Assembly: GCA_022653075.1 (NCBI GenBank)
Contig: JALCSB010000013.1
Location: 1 to 64,000, forward strand
Length of the DNA stretch: 64,000 bases
Reading direction: 5' to 3'
From: Intestinimonas sp.
GTDB lineage: Bacteria > Bacillota > Clostridia > Oscillospirales > Oscillospiraceae
A program made the translations under genes and the position numbers. The number at the start of each line of letters is the position of its first letter. Position 1 is the stretch's first letter. The notes beneath the pieces were generated by a model, which was given only the letters and a program-made list of their open reading frames with translations, did not search any database and had not been told where the DNA came from. Shown one piece after another: positions 26,281-34,773 of this stretch.

Positions 26281-27363
26281 ATGAAAAGAAAAAAATGGCT
26301 TGCTCTCACGATGGCCTGTGCGCTCAGCATCACCCTGCTGGCGGGCTGTGGCAGCTCGAACAGCGCGGGCAGCACCCCCAGCCCCGCAGACGAAACGGGA
26401 GGCAGCGCGGCATCCGACAATGCGGGAAGCGATTTTGTACCGATTACCTTCTATGGCGTGATTGACCCCCAGGTTTCTGCGCAGCAGATTATTGCGGATA
26501 AGATGGGCTACTTTAAAGATGAAGGTCTGGATGTAACCTGCCAGTATGTGCAGTCGGGAACCGACATCAGCCCGCTGATTGCCGGCGGCACGGCTCAGGT
26601 ATCCTGCGAGACCACGTATACGGATATCCCGCTGGCCGCGTCCGGCGTGGGTGTCAAGGCGCTGGCGCCTGTCTGCAACATCGGAGATACCCAGTGCGTG
26701 GTGGCCAGCGCAGCGTCTAACATCAAATCCTCCAAGGATATCGAAGGCAAGCGGATCGGCATGGCCAGCGGCTCCGGCGTCCTGATGGCCATCAAGGCGA
26801 TGTGCCAGAAGCTGGACGTAGACTTTGATTCACTGGAATTTGTAAACCTCTCTCCCGCCGACCAGATTTCCGCCATGGCGTCCGGCGACATCGATATAAT
26901 GGCCTGCTGGCAGCCCTGGGTCAACAACGCGGTGGATGCAGGCGGCCACATCCTGTTTTCGGGCATGCACTCCTATCTGGACGATTACACACAGTCCGTT
27001 GACTGGCTGAATTTCTATTCTACCGTCCAGGTAACGGACTCCTTCCTGGCGGACCATCCGAAAGAGTGCGAGGCCATCCTGCGGGCGATGAGCAAGGCGA
27101 CCGATTATATCAACAACAATATGGAAGATGCCGCGGGCATCATTGCGGATCAGCTCCAGCTGGAGAAGAACAACGTGCTGAGCATTATGAAAATGAACGT
27201 CTACGACATGAGCTATACGGACGCATTTGCAGATGCATGTGACAGCATGGCAAAATTCATGCTGGAACAGGGTAACATTGATTCCATTCCCGATCTCTCC
27301 GCCTATACCGATTCCACTCCTTTGAAGAACGCTGTGCCCGAGCTCGTGACCACAACCAAGTAA
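26281..27363 (+). CDS. ABC transporter substrate-binding lipoprotein (SsuA/THI5-like)
   Basis: A 360-residue lipoprotein: signal peptide ending in the lipobox LLAGC with Cys23 as the lipidated residue, a Gly/Ser-rich linker, then a two-lobe binding domain of the NMT1/SsuA type starting around FYGVIDPQVSAQQI. The start at 26281 has AAGGAGAA before it; the permease frame overlaps only an upstream extension. It should capture the substrate outside the cell for the adjacent permease. Ligand unknown, but the neighbours point to a ureide, hydantoin or pyrimidine-like compound. Confidence 0.88.
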   Translation: MKRKKWLALTMACALSITLLAGCGSSNSAGSTPSPADETGGSAASDNAGSDFVPITFYGVIDPQVSAQQIIADKMGYFKDEGLDVTCQYVQSGTDISPLIAGGTAQVSCETTYTDIPLAASGVGVKALAPVCNIGDTQCVVASAASNIKSSKDIEGKRIGMASGSGVLMAIKAMCQKLDVDFDSLEFVNLSPADQISAMASGDIDIMACWQPWVNNAVDAGGHILFSGMHSYLDDYTQSVDWLNFYSTVQVTDSFLADHPKECEAILRAMSKATDYINNNMEDAAGIIADQLQLEKNNVLSIMKMNVYDMSYTDAFADACDSMAKFMLEQGNIDSIPDLSAYTDSTPLKNAVPELVTTTK

Positions 27364-27379
27364 TTGACGCCGAAGGCGA

Positions 27380-27414
27380 AAAACGAGCTGTACCTTCCAG
27401 GTACAGCTCGTTTT
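27380..27414 (+). terminator. Terminator between transporter and hydantoinase
   Basis: A perfect 16-base stem AAAACGAGCTGTACCT / AGGTACAGCTCGTTTT with a three-base loop, directly after the lipoprotein gene. Its own arm ends in TTTT. The hydantoinase gene has no clear promoter of its own, so partial readthrough may feed it. Confidence 0.75.
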
Positions 27415-27440
27415 AAATAGAACAGAGAGGAGATTTTGTT

Positions 27441-28886
27441 ATGTTTGATCTCTTGCTGAAAAATGGAACAATTGTCACCGACACCGATACATTCCGGGGT
27501 GATATCGCCGTGCGGGATGGAAAAATCGTCGCGGTAGGCGGCCAAATGGAGGAGGAGAGCACCCGGGTAATTGATCTGACGGGAAAACATATCCTGCCCG
27601 GCGTGATCGACGGACATATCCACTGCATGTGCCCCTTTATGGGATGCCAGGGCCCCAATGATTTTTATAAGACGAGCATCGCGGGCGCGTTTGGCGGCGT
27701 AACCATGTTCATCGACTTTACCAATACGGAGGTTGGAAAGTCCGTTTATGACGCCACGCAGGAAAAGCTCGAGCTGATGGAGATGTCGGCTGTGGACTAC
27801 GCGCTGCACGCCAAGGTGGTGGAGGGCAATGAACAGACCATGGCCGACCTGCGCAAGCTGGTGGATATGGGAATTCCTACCTTCAAGATGTTTATGACCT
27901 ACCGCAAGGACGGCATCATGTGCGACGACGCGACAATGATCAAGGTGTTTAAAGTGGCCAAAAAGATAGGCGCGCTGCCGATGCTACACTGTGAGAGCAA
28001 CGCCCTGGCCGAAGACGCCTTTGATGCATGTGAAGCCCGGGGCGACCTGAGCTGGCGCGCATTCGCGGAGGCAAAGCCGGGACTGTGCGAAGCCGAGGCG
28101 TTTACCAGAGCCTATTACTATGCAAAATCCGTGGGCTGTCCCATTATGGCGGTACATACCACGGTCAAGGAGGCGCTGGACGTGGCGCGGAAAGCGCATG
28201 AGGAGGATTTCCCCCTCTATGTGGAGACCTGCCCGCACTATTTGACTTTGTTTAAAGACAGGTACGACGCGGAAGACGGGTATCTGGCCATCTGCTCCCC
28301 TCCGCTTCGGACCCCAAAGGATGCCGCGGACGTATGGGACGCACTAAAAGACGGGACGATCTCCATCACGGGCTCGGACGACTGTACCTATACGCGGGAG
28401 GAGAAGAGCCGGTTCCTGAAAAAAGACGGACAGGGAAAATGGATTCAAGATTTCCGTGCTGTGGTTAACGGGAACTCCGGCATCGAAACCCGGCTGCCCA
28501 TTCTGCTTAGCGAGGGCGTCGGGAAAGGACATATCACGCTCAACCAGCTGGTAGCCCTGACATCTACAAACATTGCAAAGATCTACGGATGCTACCCGAG
28601 AAAAGGCTGCATTCAGGCTGGAGCGGACGCCGACTTTGCCATTGTTGACTTGGACAAAACCTGGACCCTCTCCAAAGATACGCTGCATAACAACCTGGAT
28701 TACTGCTTGTTCGAGGGAATGGAAGTGAAGGGAATGCCGGTTATGACCATCGCCCATGGCAAAGTGATCGTGGAAAACGGTGCCTTTACCGGTTCCCGCG
28801 GAGAGGGAAAGTTCGTAAGCCGTCGGCTTGATCCGGAAATTCTGAAGCGCTATTCGGCACTGGCACCGGGGGTTAGGAGTCGGTAA
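27441..28886 (+). CDS. Hydantoinase / dihydropyrimidinase-family cyclic amidohydrolase
   Basis: A 481-residue binuclear-metal TIM-barrel enzyme that opens cyclic ureides (hydantoin, allantoin, dihydropyrimidine). Ligands are visible: His59 and His61 (VIDGHIH), carboxylated Lys149 (TFKMFM), His183 (MLHCESN), His239 (AVHT) and Asp313 (GSDD). Exact ring specificity cannot be read from this; neighbours include both HyuA/YgeX-type and allantoin-type partners. AGAGGAG precedes the ATG. Its 3' end overlaps the convergent pucR gene by 14 bases. Confidence 0.88.
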   Translation: MFDLLLKNGTIVTDTDTFRGDIAVRDGKIVAVGGQMEEESTRVIDLTGKHILPGVIDGHIHCMCPFMGCQGPNDFYKTSIAGAFGGVTMFIDFTNTEVGKSVYDATQEKLELMEMSAVDYALHAKVVEGNEQTMADLRKLVDMGIPTFKMFMTYRKDGIMCDDATMIKVFKVAKKIGALPMLHCESNALAEDAFDACEARGDLSWRAFAEAKPGLCEAEAFTRAYYYAKSVGCPIMAVHTTVKEALDVARKAHEEDFPLYVETCPHYLTLFKDRYDAEDGYLAICSPPLRTPKDAADVWDALKDGTISITGSDDCTYTREEKSRFLKKDGQGKWIQDFRAVVNGNSGIETRLPILLSEGVGKGHITLNQLVALTSTNIAKIYGCYPRKGCIQAGADADFAIVDLDKTWTLSKDTLHNNLDYCLFEGMEVKGMPVMTIAHGKVIVENGAFTGSRGEGKFVSRRLDPEILKRYSALAPGVRSR

Positions 28887-30522
28887 GACGCAGCAGGTCC
28901 ATGGCGCACAGGCCGAGATAAAGAGAGAACAGTTCATGGGGATTGCTCAGGTCCATACTCAGCAGAGTTCGGATCTTATCCAGCCGATAGGCCAACGTAT
29001 TACGGTGTAGAAAGAGCGCTTTCGCAGTTTCCGCCGCGTGAAAACGGCACTGAAAATAAGCGCGCAGGGTTTCCACCAGCTCGGCTCCGTTTACACGGTC
29101 AAACTCGTCCAGCACTTTTACGGTATCGCCGTAAATCTGCGTCAGTTCGGTGCGGTCCAGTTTGGAGGCGGCATGCAGAGGCAGATGCTCCAGGTAGGAG
29201 GAGATGTTCCGCTTCCGATGCATGGCGTCTGCCAGTTGTATTTCACGCATACTATCCCAAAAGGCCTCGCGGATGGTGGCAAGCCGCCGGTGGCATCGTC
29301 CGATGCCGTAACAGAACATTTCATCTTTGTGTCCATCACATAGGGGAGAGAGAACACCGTCCATAAGGCCGGCAACCTGTACGGCCCGTGCAACGGCGGC
29401 GGTGTTCTGCTCTCCCTGTTTGCAGTATAAAAAAACGAACAGATAGTCCGCCTTGGCGCAGAGAAAGCGTGCGCAGTTGTTTTCAGCCAGTAGCCGGTTT
29501 ACCAGTTCCGTCGTGGTTTGAACGGCGCGCGCGTCACGCTGCAGAAGCGGCCCGGGGATTTTTACCGCAATGCAGATGCGCTTGCACTGATAGTCGAACC
29601 CGTACAGGCCGCAAAGCAGACGGATCTCGTCGTCGCTTTTGGACTGGTCACTGACGAGAAAATCCACAAATTGGTTTAAGTAACCGGACGAGACCGCCCC
29701 GGAGGCATGGCTGGCGCGCTGTACAGCCAGGGAGAGCACGTTGACGCTTTTCGCAGCAATACTGGACTGCTGCTCATCCAGCGGCCGGCCTGTCTCATGG
29801 ATGAGCAGAAAGCCGCCGCTGGCCAGCTCCAGAGGATGAAACCGCACGCCCTTCCCGTCAATCAGAAATTCCACGGTGTTGTCGTTTTGCAGATGGGGAA
29901 TCTGGAACAGCCGCCGATCCGCCGCGACCGGCGCGATCCGCTGCGCGCAGGCAGGCTGCAGATCGGGAGTAAGCGTATAGGCAATCAGATTAAAGGAACT
30001 GTCTGCAAGCAGCAGGGAACGCCCGACACTGGCGGAGACGATCTCCAGCAGCCGCGTCAGACTGTCGTTTTTGAAATAAGCGCCTGACAGAGATTCCATG
30101 ACCTGCAGTTCGTTTTGAAGGGCGCCCAGTTTGTCTGCCTCCAATTTGGCGTAAACGACCTGGCTTACCTCAGAAAAACGACAGTAATAGGGGAGCTCAA
30201 GGATGGGAAAGCCAAGCCGGTCCGCCTCTTTGACCATACAGGGAGGTGCTTCGCTGAAAAATCGGTTGATTTTAATGGCAAGCGCGGCACAGCCCAGCTT
30301 TTTCAGATCTCGAATCAAGCGAATTTGCGTTTCCTCATCGTTAACGAAACAGAAACCGGTGGTCAGAACCAGTTCATTTGCCACCATCCAATGCAGCACA
30401 TCACTGTTTTCCATCACATTGACGCTGGTAACAAGGCTGGAGAGGTGGTTTTTACCGGTGACGCATTTTATATCGGCCAGCGGACTTTCATGGATCAGCC
30501 AGGATAGAGTAAGTGACTGCAT
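28873..30522 (-). CDS. PucR-family transcriptional regulator
   Basis: A 549-residue regulator with an N-terminal PucR domain (residues about 8-125, family of purine-catabolism regulators), a central CdaR/GGDEF-like region and a C-terminal PucR/CdaR-type helix-turn-helix (LHRNTLAYRLDKI near residue 510). In Bacillus, PucR activates purine and allantoin catabolism in response to allantoin-type effectors. Its location between the hydantoinase and the divergent allantoate operon makes it the likely local regulator. It has a near-consensus promoter. Confidence 0.9.
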   Translation of the reverse strand: MQSLTLSWLIHESPLADIKCVTGKNHLSSLVTSVNVMENSDVLHWMVANELVLTTGFCFVNDEETQIRLIRDLKKLGCAALAIKINRFFSEAPPCMVKEADRLGFPILELPYYCRFSEVSQVVYAKLEADKLGALQNELQVMESLSGAYFKNDSLTRLLEIVSASVGRSLLLADSSFNLIAYTLTPDLQPACAQRIAPVAADRRLFQIPHLQNDNTVEFLIDGKGVRFHPLELASGGFLLIHETGRPLDEQQSSIAAKSVNVLSLAVQRASHASGAVSSGYLNQFVDFLVSDQSKSDDEIRLLCGLYGFDYQCKRICIAVKIPGPLLQRDARAVQTTTELVNRLLAENNCARFLCAKADYLFVFLYCKQGEQNTAAVARAVQVAGLMDGVLSPLCDGHKDEMFCYGIGRCHRRLATIREAFWDSMREIQLADAMHRKRNISSYLEHLPLHAASKLDRTELTQIYGDTVKVLDEFDRVNGAELVETLRAYFQCRFHAAETAKALFLHRNTLAYRLDKIRTLLSMDLSNPHELFSLYLGLCAMDLLRLTDS

Positions 30523-30560
30523 AGGAATTCACCTCGCTATATAAAAAATTCTTGCCTACC

Positions 30561-30589
30561 AGTATACTGCACGCCGTTACGCTTGTCAA
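30561..30589 (-). promoter_or_regulatory. pucR promoter
   Basis: Minus-strand TTGACA (30584-30589), 17-base spacer and TATACT (30561-30566): nearly consensus sigma-A, suggesting constitutive expression of the regulator unless autoregulated. Confidence 0.75.
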
Positions 30590-30679
30590 AAGAGACGGTA
30601 AGACAGGGATTCCGCCCTTTGGAGACAGGCGTTTGCATCAGAACTGTGCAAACCGCACAAAGAGAGGAATCAAATTATG

Positions 30680-30707
30680 GGCGGGACGCTATTGATGGCG
30701 GGACGCT
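30680..30707 (+). repeat. 17-base-spaced direct repeat, candidate operator
   Basis: GGCGGGACGCT occurs at 30680-30690 and again at 30697-30707, that is with a 17-base period, overlapping the -35 box of the allantoate operon promoter. Direct repeats at this location are candidates for PucR binding. Confidence 0.4.
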
Positions 30708-30720
30708 GAGTTTCTATACT
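30692..30720 (+). promoter_or_regulatory. Promoter of the allantoate operon
   Basis: TTGATG (30692-30697), 17-base spacer, TATACT (30715-30720), leading to an AGGGAGG ribosome site and the ATG at 30754. Divergent from the pucR promoter. Confidence 0.6.
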
Positions 30721-30753
30721 GAACGTATCAACAGAGATCAGGGAGGAAATCGG

Positions 30754-31986
30754 ATGGAATATGGGATAGATGCGGTGCGAATCGAGTCTATGCTCACTCG
30801 TCTGGCAAAAATTACTGCCACGCCGGGACAGGGGGTAACGCGTCTGCCCTTTACGCCGGAAATGAGCCGCGCGGCCGTGCTGCTGGAGGAATGGATGACG
30901 GATGCGGGACTTGCGGTGCGGCAGGACGCCTCTGGGGCCGTAATCGGGACCCTGCGGGGGGAACGGGACCGGACGGTGGTAATTGCATCCCACTATGATT
31001 CCGTCCAATATGGCGGCGCATATGACGGGAGCGCGGGCGTGGTGTGCGGCATTGAAATCGCCCGTGCATTTGCCAAGCGCGGAAAGCCGCTGGATACCCT
31101 TGCCATTGTGGCCACAAATGATGAAGAAGGGGCTCGTTTTGGCAGCGGCTTTTTCTCCACGAAAGCATTTCTCGGCCAGCACACAGACGAAAGCCTTTCG
31201 GCGGCGAAGGATGCCTGCGGGATATCCACTCTACAGGCGATGAGACAATTCGGGTTGTCGCCCGAGCGGCTTCCTGAGGCGGCTTGGGACTTGGAAAAGG
31301 TCGCCGCGTTTCTGGAAATTCACATTGAACAGAGTACGGCACTGGAGCAGGCGGGGGCGGTGCTGGGCATTGTGACAGGTATCGTGGGCATGCGGCGGCG
31401 CATGATTACGGTGTACGGACGCGCCGGACACGCTGGAACCGTTCCAATGCTCGGCCGCTGTGACGCAATGGAAATTGCCTCAGCCGCCATCTCCCGCGTG
31501 GGGGATATCGCCCGGGGCTTCCCACAAACCGTGGCCACGGTGGGACATATTGCCGCGGAGTCTAATGAGATTAACACCATTGCCAAACAGGTGACATTTT
31601 CCCTGGACGTACGAAGCCCGGACCTGGCGCGGCTGGAGGCCACCGACCGGCTGATTCTGGAGGAACTGAAACAGGCCTGCGACCGCTTTGGAGGACGGTA
31701 TGAGACTACCGTTACTCTGGAACAGCCTCCTGCGCCTATGGATGAGGGTCTTCAGGCTCTGCTCACCGCGTGCGCCAAGGAACGGGGGATTCCGGTCCAC
31801 GCGCTGCCTAGCGGCGCCGGACACGACAGCCTGCTGATGGCGTCCCGTGTACCCACGGCCATGCTGTTTGTACCCAGCCGGGATGGAATCAGCCACTGCC
31901 CGGAGGAATGGAGCGACTGCGGACATCTTGCGCATGCGGCAGGTGTGGCCTGCGCAGCTATTGAGAAAATTATGAAACAGTCATAA
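30754..31986 (+). CDS. Allantoate amidohydrolase / N-carbamoyl amino acid amidase (M20 family)
   Basis: A 410-residue binuclear M20 enzyme of the hydantoinase/carbamoylase family, removing a carbamoyl group from allantoate or an N-carbamoyl amino acid. Visible are ASHYDSVQYGGAYDG, the NDEEGARFG catalytic Glu segment, HIEQSTALEQ, GRAGHAGTVPM and GAGHDSLLMA with FVPSRDGISH. The start at 30754 has AGGGAGG before it; the longer upstream extension lacks family similarity. Presence of allE directly downstream favours allantoate as substrate. Confidence 0.85.
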   Translation: MEYGIDAVRIESMLTRLAKITATPGQGVTRLPFTPEMSRAAVLLEEWMTDAGLAVRQDASGAVIGTLRGERDRTVVIASHYDSVQYGGAYDGSAGVVCGIEIARAFAKRGKPLDTLAIVATNDEEGARFGSGFFSTKAFLGQHTDESLSAAKDACGISTLQAMRQFGLSPERLPEAAWDLEKVAAFLEIHIEQSTALEQAGAVLGIVTGIVGMRRRMITVYGRAGHAGTVPMLGRCDAMEIASAAISRVGDIARGFPQTVATVGHIAAESNEINTIAKQVTFSLDVRSPDLARLEATDRLILEELKQACDRFGGRYETTVTLEQPPAPMDEGLQALLTACAKERGIPVHALPSGAGHDSLLMASRVPTAMLFVPSRDGISHCPEEWSDCGHLAHAAGVACAAIEKIMKQS

Positions 31987-32005
31987 CGTGATAGGAGGGG
32001 TTTCC

Positions 32006-32773
32006 ATGAGTTATCCGAAAGAGCTTTTAGCGACACGTTCCGTTGTAAGGCCTGGCCTGTATGCGGTGATACCGCCGGACGGACTGGTGAATAACGTACT
32101 GCCCTGCCTGACAGGATGCCGCACAAGCATCGTCTGCTCCCCCAAAATGGGTGCCAGCTTTGTGGAGTATGAAGTGACCGTCGCCCCGTGCGGAGGCACC
32201 TGCGCGCCGTTTGCGGGGGAAGACGGCGTAGAATCTTTCCTGTATGTGGTTTCTGGCAGTGTGAGGGCAGAGACGGCGGGCGAGAGCGTGGTACTTGCGG
32301 CGGGAGGATATTTGTTCGTGCCGGATGGAACAGGGGGGCTGCGTTTTACGAACATGGGGGAGGAAGAGGCGTTTGTGCTGCTGTATAAGCAGCGCTATGT
32401 GCCAAATGGGAAGGACAGACCCCATGCGGTAAAGGGCAACGTCAATGAAATCCCGTTCCGCATCTATGATGAGATGGAAAACGTGCGGATTAAGGATCTG
32501 CTTCCCACCGACCTGGCGTTTGACCTGAATATGCATATTCTCTCCTTTGAACCGGGCGGGTGCCATCCTATTGTGGAGACGCATGTGCAGGAGCACGGCG
32601 CTTATATTTTATCGGGTGCCGGCATGTATCTGCTGGACGAGCGCTGGATGGGTATCAAAAAAGGTGATTTCATGTGGTTTGGACCCTACGTGGCACAGTG
32701 CGCCTATGGGGTTGGCCGGGAGCCGTTTGCGTATATTTATTCCAAGGACTGCAACCGGGACGTAATCATTTAG
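32006..32773 (+). CDS. allE: (S)-ureidoglycine aminohydrolase
   Basis: A 255-residue bicupin enzyme that converts (S)-ureidoglycine, made by allantoate amidohydrolase, to (S)-ureidoglycolate plus ammonia. It aligns by eye with E. coli AllE along its length: ELLATRSVV start, SPKMGASFVEY, GVESFLYVVSG, RYVPNG, the metal-binding THVQEHGAYILSG and the terminal IYSKDCNRDV. AGGAGGGG lies before the ATG. This is the most substrate-specific marker in the island and points to allantoin/allantoate catabolism. Confidence 0.95.
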   Translation: MSYPKELLATRSVVRPGLYAVIPPDGLVNNVLPCLTGCRTSIVCSPKMGASFVEYEVTVAPCGGTCAPFAGEDGVESFLYVVSGSVRAETAGESVVLAAGGYLFVPDGTGGLRFTNMGEEEAFVLLYKQRYVPNGKDRPHAVKGNVNEIPFRIYDEMENVRIKDLLPTDLAFDLNMHILSFEPGGCHPIVETHVQEHGAYILSGAGMYLLDERWMGIKKGDFMWFGPYVAQCAYGVGREPFAYIYSKDCNRDVII

Positions 32774-32781
32774 GGGGCGGT

Positions 32782-32934
32782 ATGGTGAAAACTGTATTTC
32801 TGGAGCCGTTGGGCATTCTGACTGCCGCGCCGCATATCGGATCTGCCTCTGCGGAAGTAGTTGAAAAGCGTGCTGTACTCATACATGAAAATCTGAGCGT
32901 ATGGCTTGCCGGCAAACCGCGGAATGTGGTGTAA
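32782..32934 (+). pseudogene. C-terminal remnant of a D-2-hydroxyacid dehydrogenase
   Basis: A 50-codon open frame whose EPLGILTAAPHIGSASAEVV stretch and following residues resemble the last 50 residues of glyoxylate/hydroxypyruvate reductases and other D-2-hydroxyacid dehydrogenases, where PHIGSAS contains the catalytic His. The NAD-binding and substrate domains are gone. A GGGGCGG site precedes the ATG, so a short peptide could still be made. A glyoxylate reductase would have fitted downstream of ureidoglycolate breakdown. Confidence 0.65.
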
Positions 32935-32937
32935 GCG

Positions 32938-34188
32938 ATGAAGAAGACACTTCATGCGGATGCCGGGTGGATCCGCCGGCGTTTGGAGAAAATTAATACC
33001 TTCAACGACACCCCGGAATTCGGGACCACGCGTGTGATGCTGACCGAAACGGAACTGAGCTGCCGGGAATATGTCAAGCGGGAGATGCGGGACCTCGGGC
33101 TTGAGGTTACGGAAGATACCGTCGGAAATATTTTTGGTGCGTGGCGGGGCCGGGAGCCGTCTCTGGCACCCATATGGACAGGATCGCATATCGACACCGT
33201 TCTTAATGCGGGCATGTTCGACGGTATGGCCGGCGTGGTGGCCGGACTGGAGGCCGTGCGCCTATTAAAAAACGCGGGCGAACACCCCAGGCGGACCTTG
33301 GTTGTGGTGGTTTATCTGTCGGAGGAGCCCACCCGCTTTGGACTTTCCTGCCTGGGCAGCCGCATAATGGCCGGCGACCTGGATGAAAGGGCCATCCGGA
33401 CCCTGAAAGACAAAGACGGGGAGACCCTGTATGATCTTCTGAGCCGGCTGGGCTTCACGCCGGAGCACCTTGCCGGGGCGGTGAAAAGGCCCGGGGAAGT
33501 CCACGCGGCGCTGGAACTGCACATTGAACAAAGTGCGAATCTGGAGCGCCGGGGCAAACGTTTGGGCCTGGTCCAAGCGATCTGCGCGCCGACCAATTTG
33601 ACGGTGACGGTGACCGGCAGGCAGTCGCATGCCGGTGGCACCTCCATGGCTGACCGACGGGACGCCTATATGGCGGCGGCGGAGATGTCCCTAACCTTGG
33701 AGCAGTTGGCGCGGGAGGCCGACAAGCAGAGCTATACGACCGGAACGGTAGGCGTGGTGTCCAACATACCGGGGGCGGTTAATGTCATACCGGGGAAGAC
33801 GGTGTTTTCGATCGACATCCGCGGCGCGGACTTTGCGGTTAAGGATGCGATGCTGTCTAAACTGCGTGCATCTTTTCTGAAAATTGCGGAGAAGCGGGAC
33901 GTATCGGTGGAATTGGTCCTTGAAAACCATGATGTACCCGCCCGGTGTGACGGGAGATTACTGGAGGTGCTGCGCCTGGCCTGTGGCAGCACGCCCTATC
34001 TGGAGACAATCAGCGGGGCATATCACGACTCTTTGTTTGTGGCGCGTTTTGCACCGGTTGCCATGCTGTTTGTACCCAGCCGGAATGGAATCAGCCACAG
34101 CCCCGAAGAGTGGACCGATTTTGAGGATATTGCCCTCGGCGCTCAGGTGCTTGCCGCGGCCATGCTCCAAATCGGAGATGATGCGTAG
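32938..34188 (+). CDS. Second M20 carbamoylase-family amidase, ureidoglycolate amidohydrolase candidate
   Basis: A 416-residue paralogue of the gene at 30754, from the same hydantoinase/carbamoylase family: GSHIDTVLNAGMFDG, SEEPTRFG, HIEQSANLE, GRQSHAGGTSM, AYHDSLFVA and FVPSRNGISHSPEEW. In plants, allantoate and ureidoglycolate are hydrolysed by two such paralogues with ureidoglycine aminohydrolase acting between them. The order allantoate enzyme, allE, second M20 enzyme suggests the same division here, yielding glyoxylate, CO2 and ammonia. An N-carbamoyl amino acid is the alternative substrate. Confidence 0.8.
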   Translation: MKKTLHADAGWIRRRLEKINTFNDTPEFGTTRVMLTETELSCREYVKREMRDLGLEVTEDTVGNIFGAWRGREPSLAPIWTGSHIDTVLNAGMFDGMAGVVAGLEAVRLLKNAGEHPRRTLVVVVYLSEEPTRFGLSCLGSRIMAGDLDERAIRTLKDKDGETLYDLLSRLGFTPEHLAGAVKRPGEVHAALELHIEQSANLERRGKRLGLVQAICAPTNLTVTVTGRQSHAGGTSMADRRDAYMAAAEMSLTLEQLAREADKQSYTTGTVGVVSNIPGAVNVIPGKTVFSIDIRGADFAVKDAMLSKLRASFLKIAEKRDVSVELVLENHDVPARCDGRLLEVLRLACGSTPYLETISGAYHDSLFVARFAPVAMLFVPSRNGISHSPEEWTDFEDIALGAQVLAAAMLQIGDDA

Positions 34189-34244
34189 TCGTTTTAATTT
34201 TCGGAAATGCATCCATTTCATAAGGTCAAATAGGGGGCTGTATC

Positions 34245-34688
34245 ATGAAAAAAATAGGAGTTATTATTTGCTCGCGCTATCAGAATTGCGGAGGGGGAAA
34301 GTGCCTGAAAGCCCTGAGAGAACGGGCGGGCGGTTTTTCAATCTATCCCCCGGAGGAAGAAGTGGAACTGGTTGGATATTCCACATGCGGCGGTTGTCCG
34401 GGCGGCAACGTGGAATATGTACCCGAAGAGATGATAAAAAACGGGGCAGATACGATTCATCTTGCGACGGGGCTGGTTGTAGGATATCCTCCCTGTCCCT
34501 ATATCAGAGAATTCAAGGAGTTTTTGGAGAGTAAATATAAAGTAAAAGTTGTAGTCGGGACACACCCGATTCCCATGAAATATTTTTCCGAGCATGAAAA
34601 ATTGCCGTATTGGGATAAAATGGACATACGGAAAATTGCCCCTGAACTGTTTAAGGAAAACGTGGCTCAAATGAAAAGCTATGATTAA
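34245..34688 (+). CDS. CGGC-domain protein
   Basis: A 147-residue small cysteine-rich protein of the CGGC family (predicted metal-binding). It has CSRYQNCGGGKC near the N-terminus, the family-naming CGGCPGG near residue 49, and a third site PPCPYIREF. Function of the family is not established; a metal or redox role is guessed. AGGGGG precedes the ATG. As last gene of the allantoate operon it may serve metal delivery to the M20 or cupin enzymes, which is speculation. Confidence 0.75.
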   Translation: MKKIGVIICSRYQNCGGGKCLKALRERAGGFSIYPPEEEVELVGYSTCGGCPGGNVEYVPEEMIKNGADTIHLATGLVVGYPPCPYIREFKEFLESKYKVKVVVGTHPIPMKYFSEHEKLPYWDKMDIRKIAPELFKENVAQMKSYD

Positions 34689-34707
34689 ACAGGGGATGGC
34701 AAAAGAA

Positions 34708-34741
34708 CCTCCTGCCGCAGCTTCCATGCTGAGGCAGGAGG
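34708..34741. terminator. Bidirectional hairpin after CGGC gene
   Basis: A 14-base stem CCTCCTGCCGCAGC / GCTGAGGCAGGAGG with one mismatch between the CGGC gene and the convergent spoVT fragment. An A-rich stretch precedes it, and a T-rich stretch follows a few bases later. Confidence 0.65.
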
Positions 34742-34773
34742 CATTTCTGTTTTATCGCCGGACACAAAACGGC

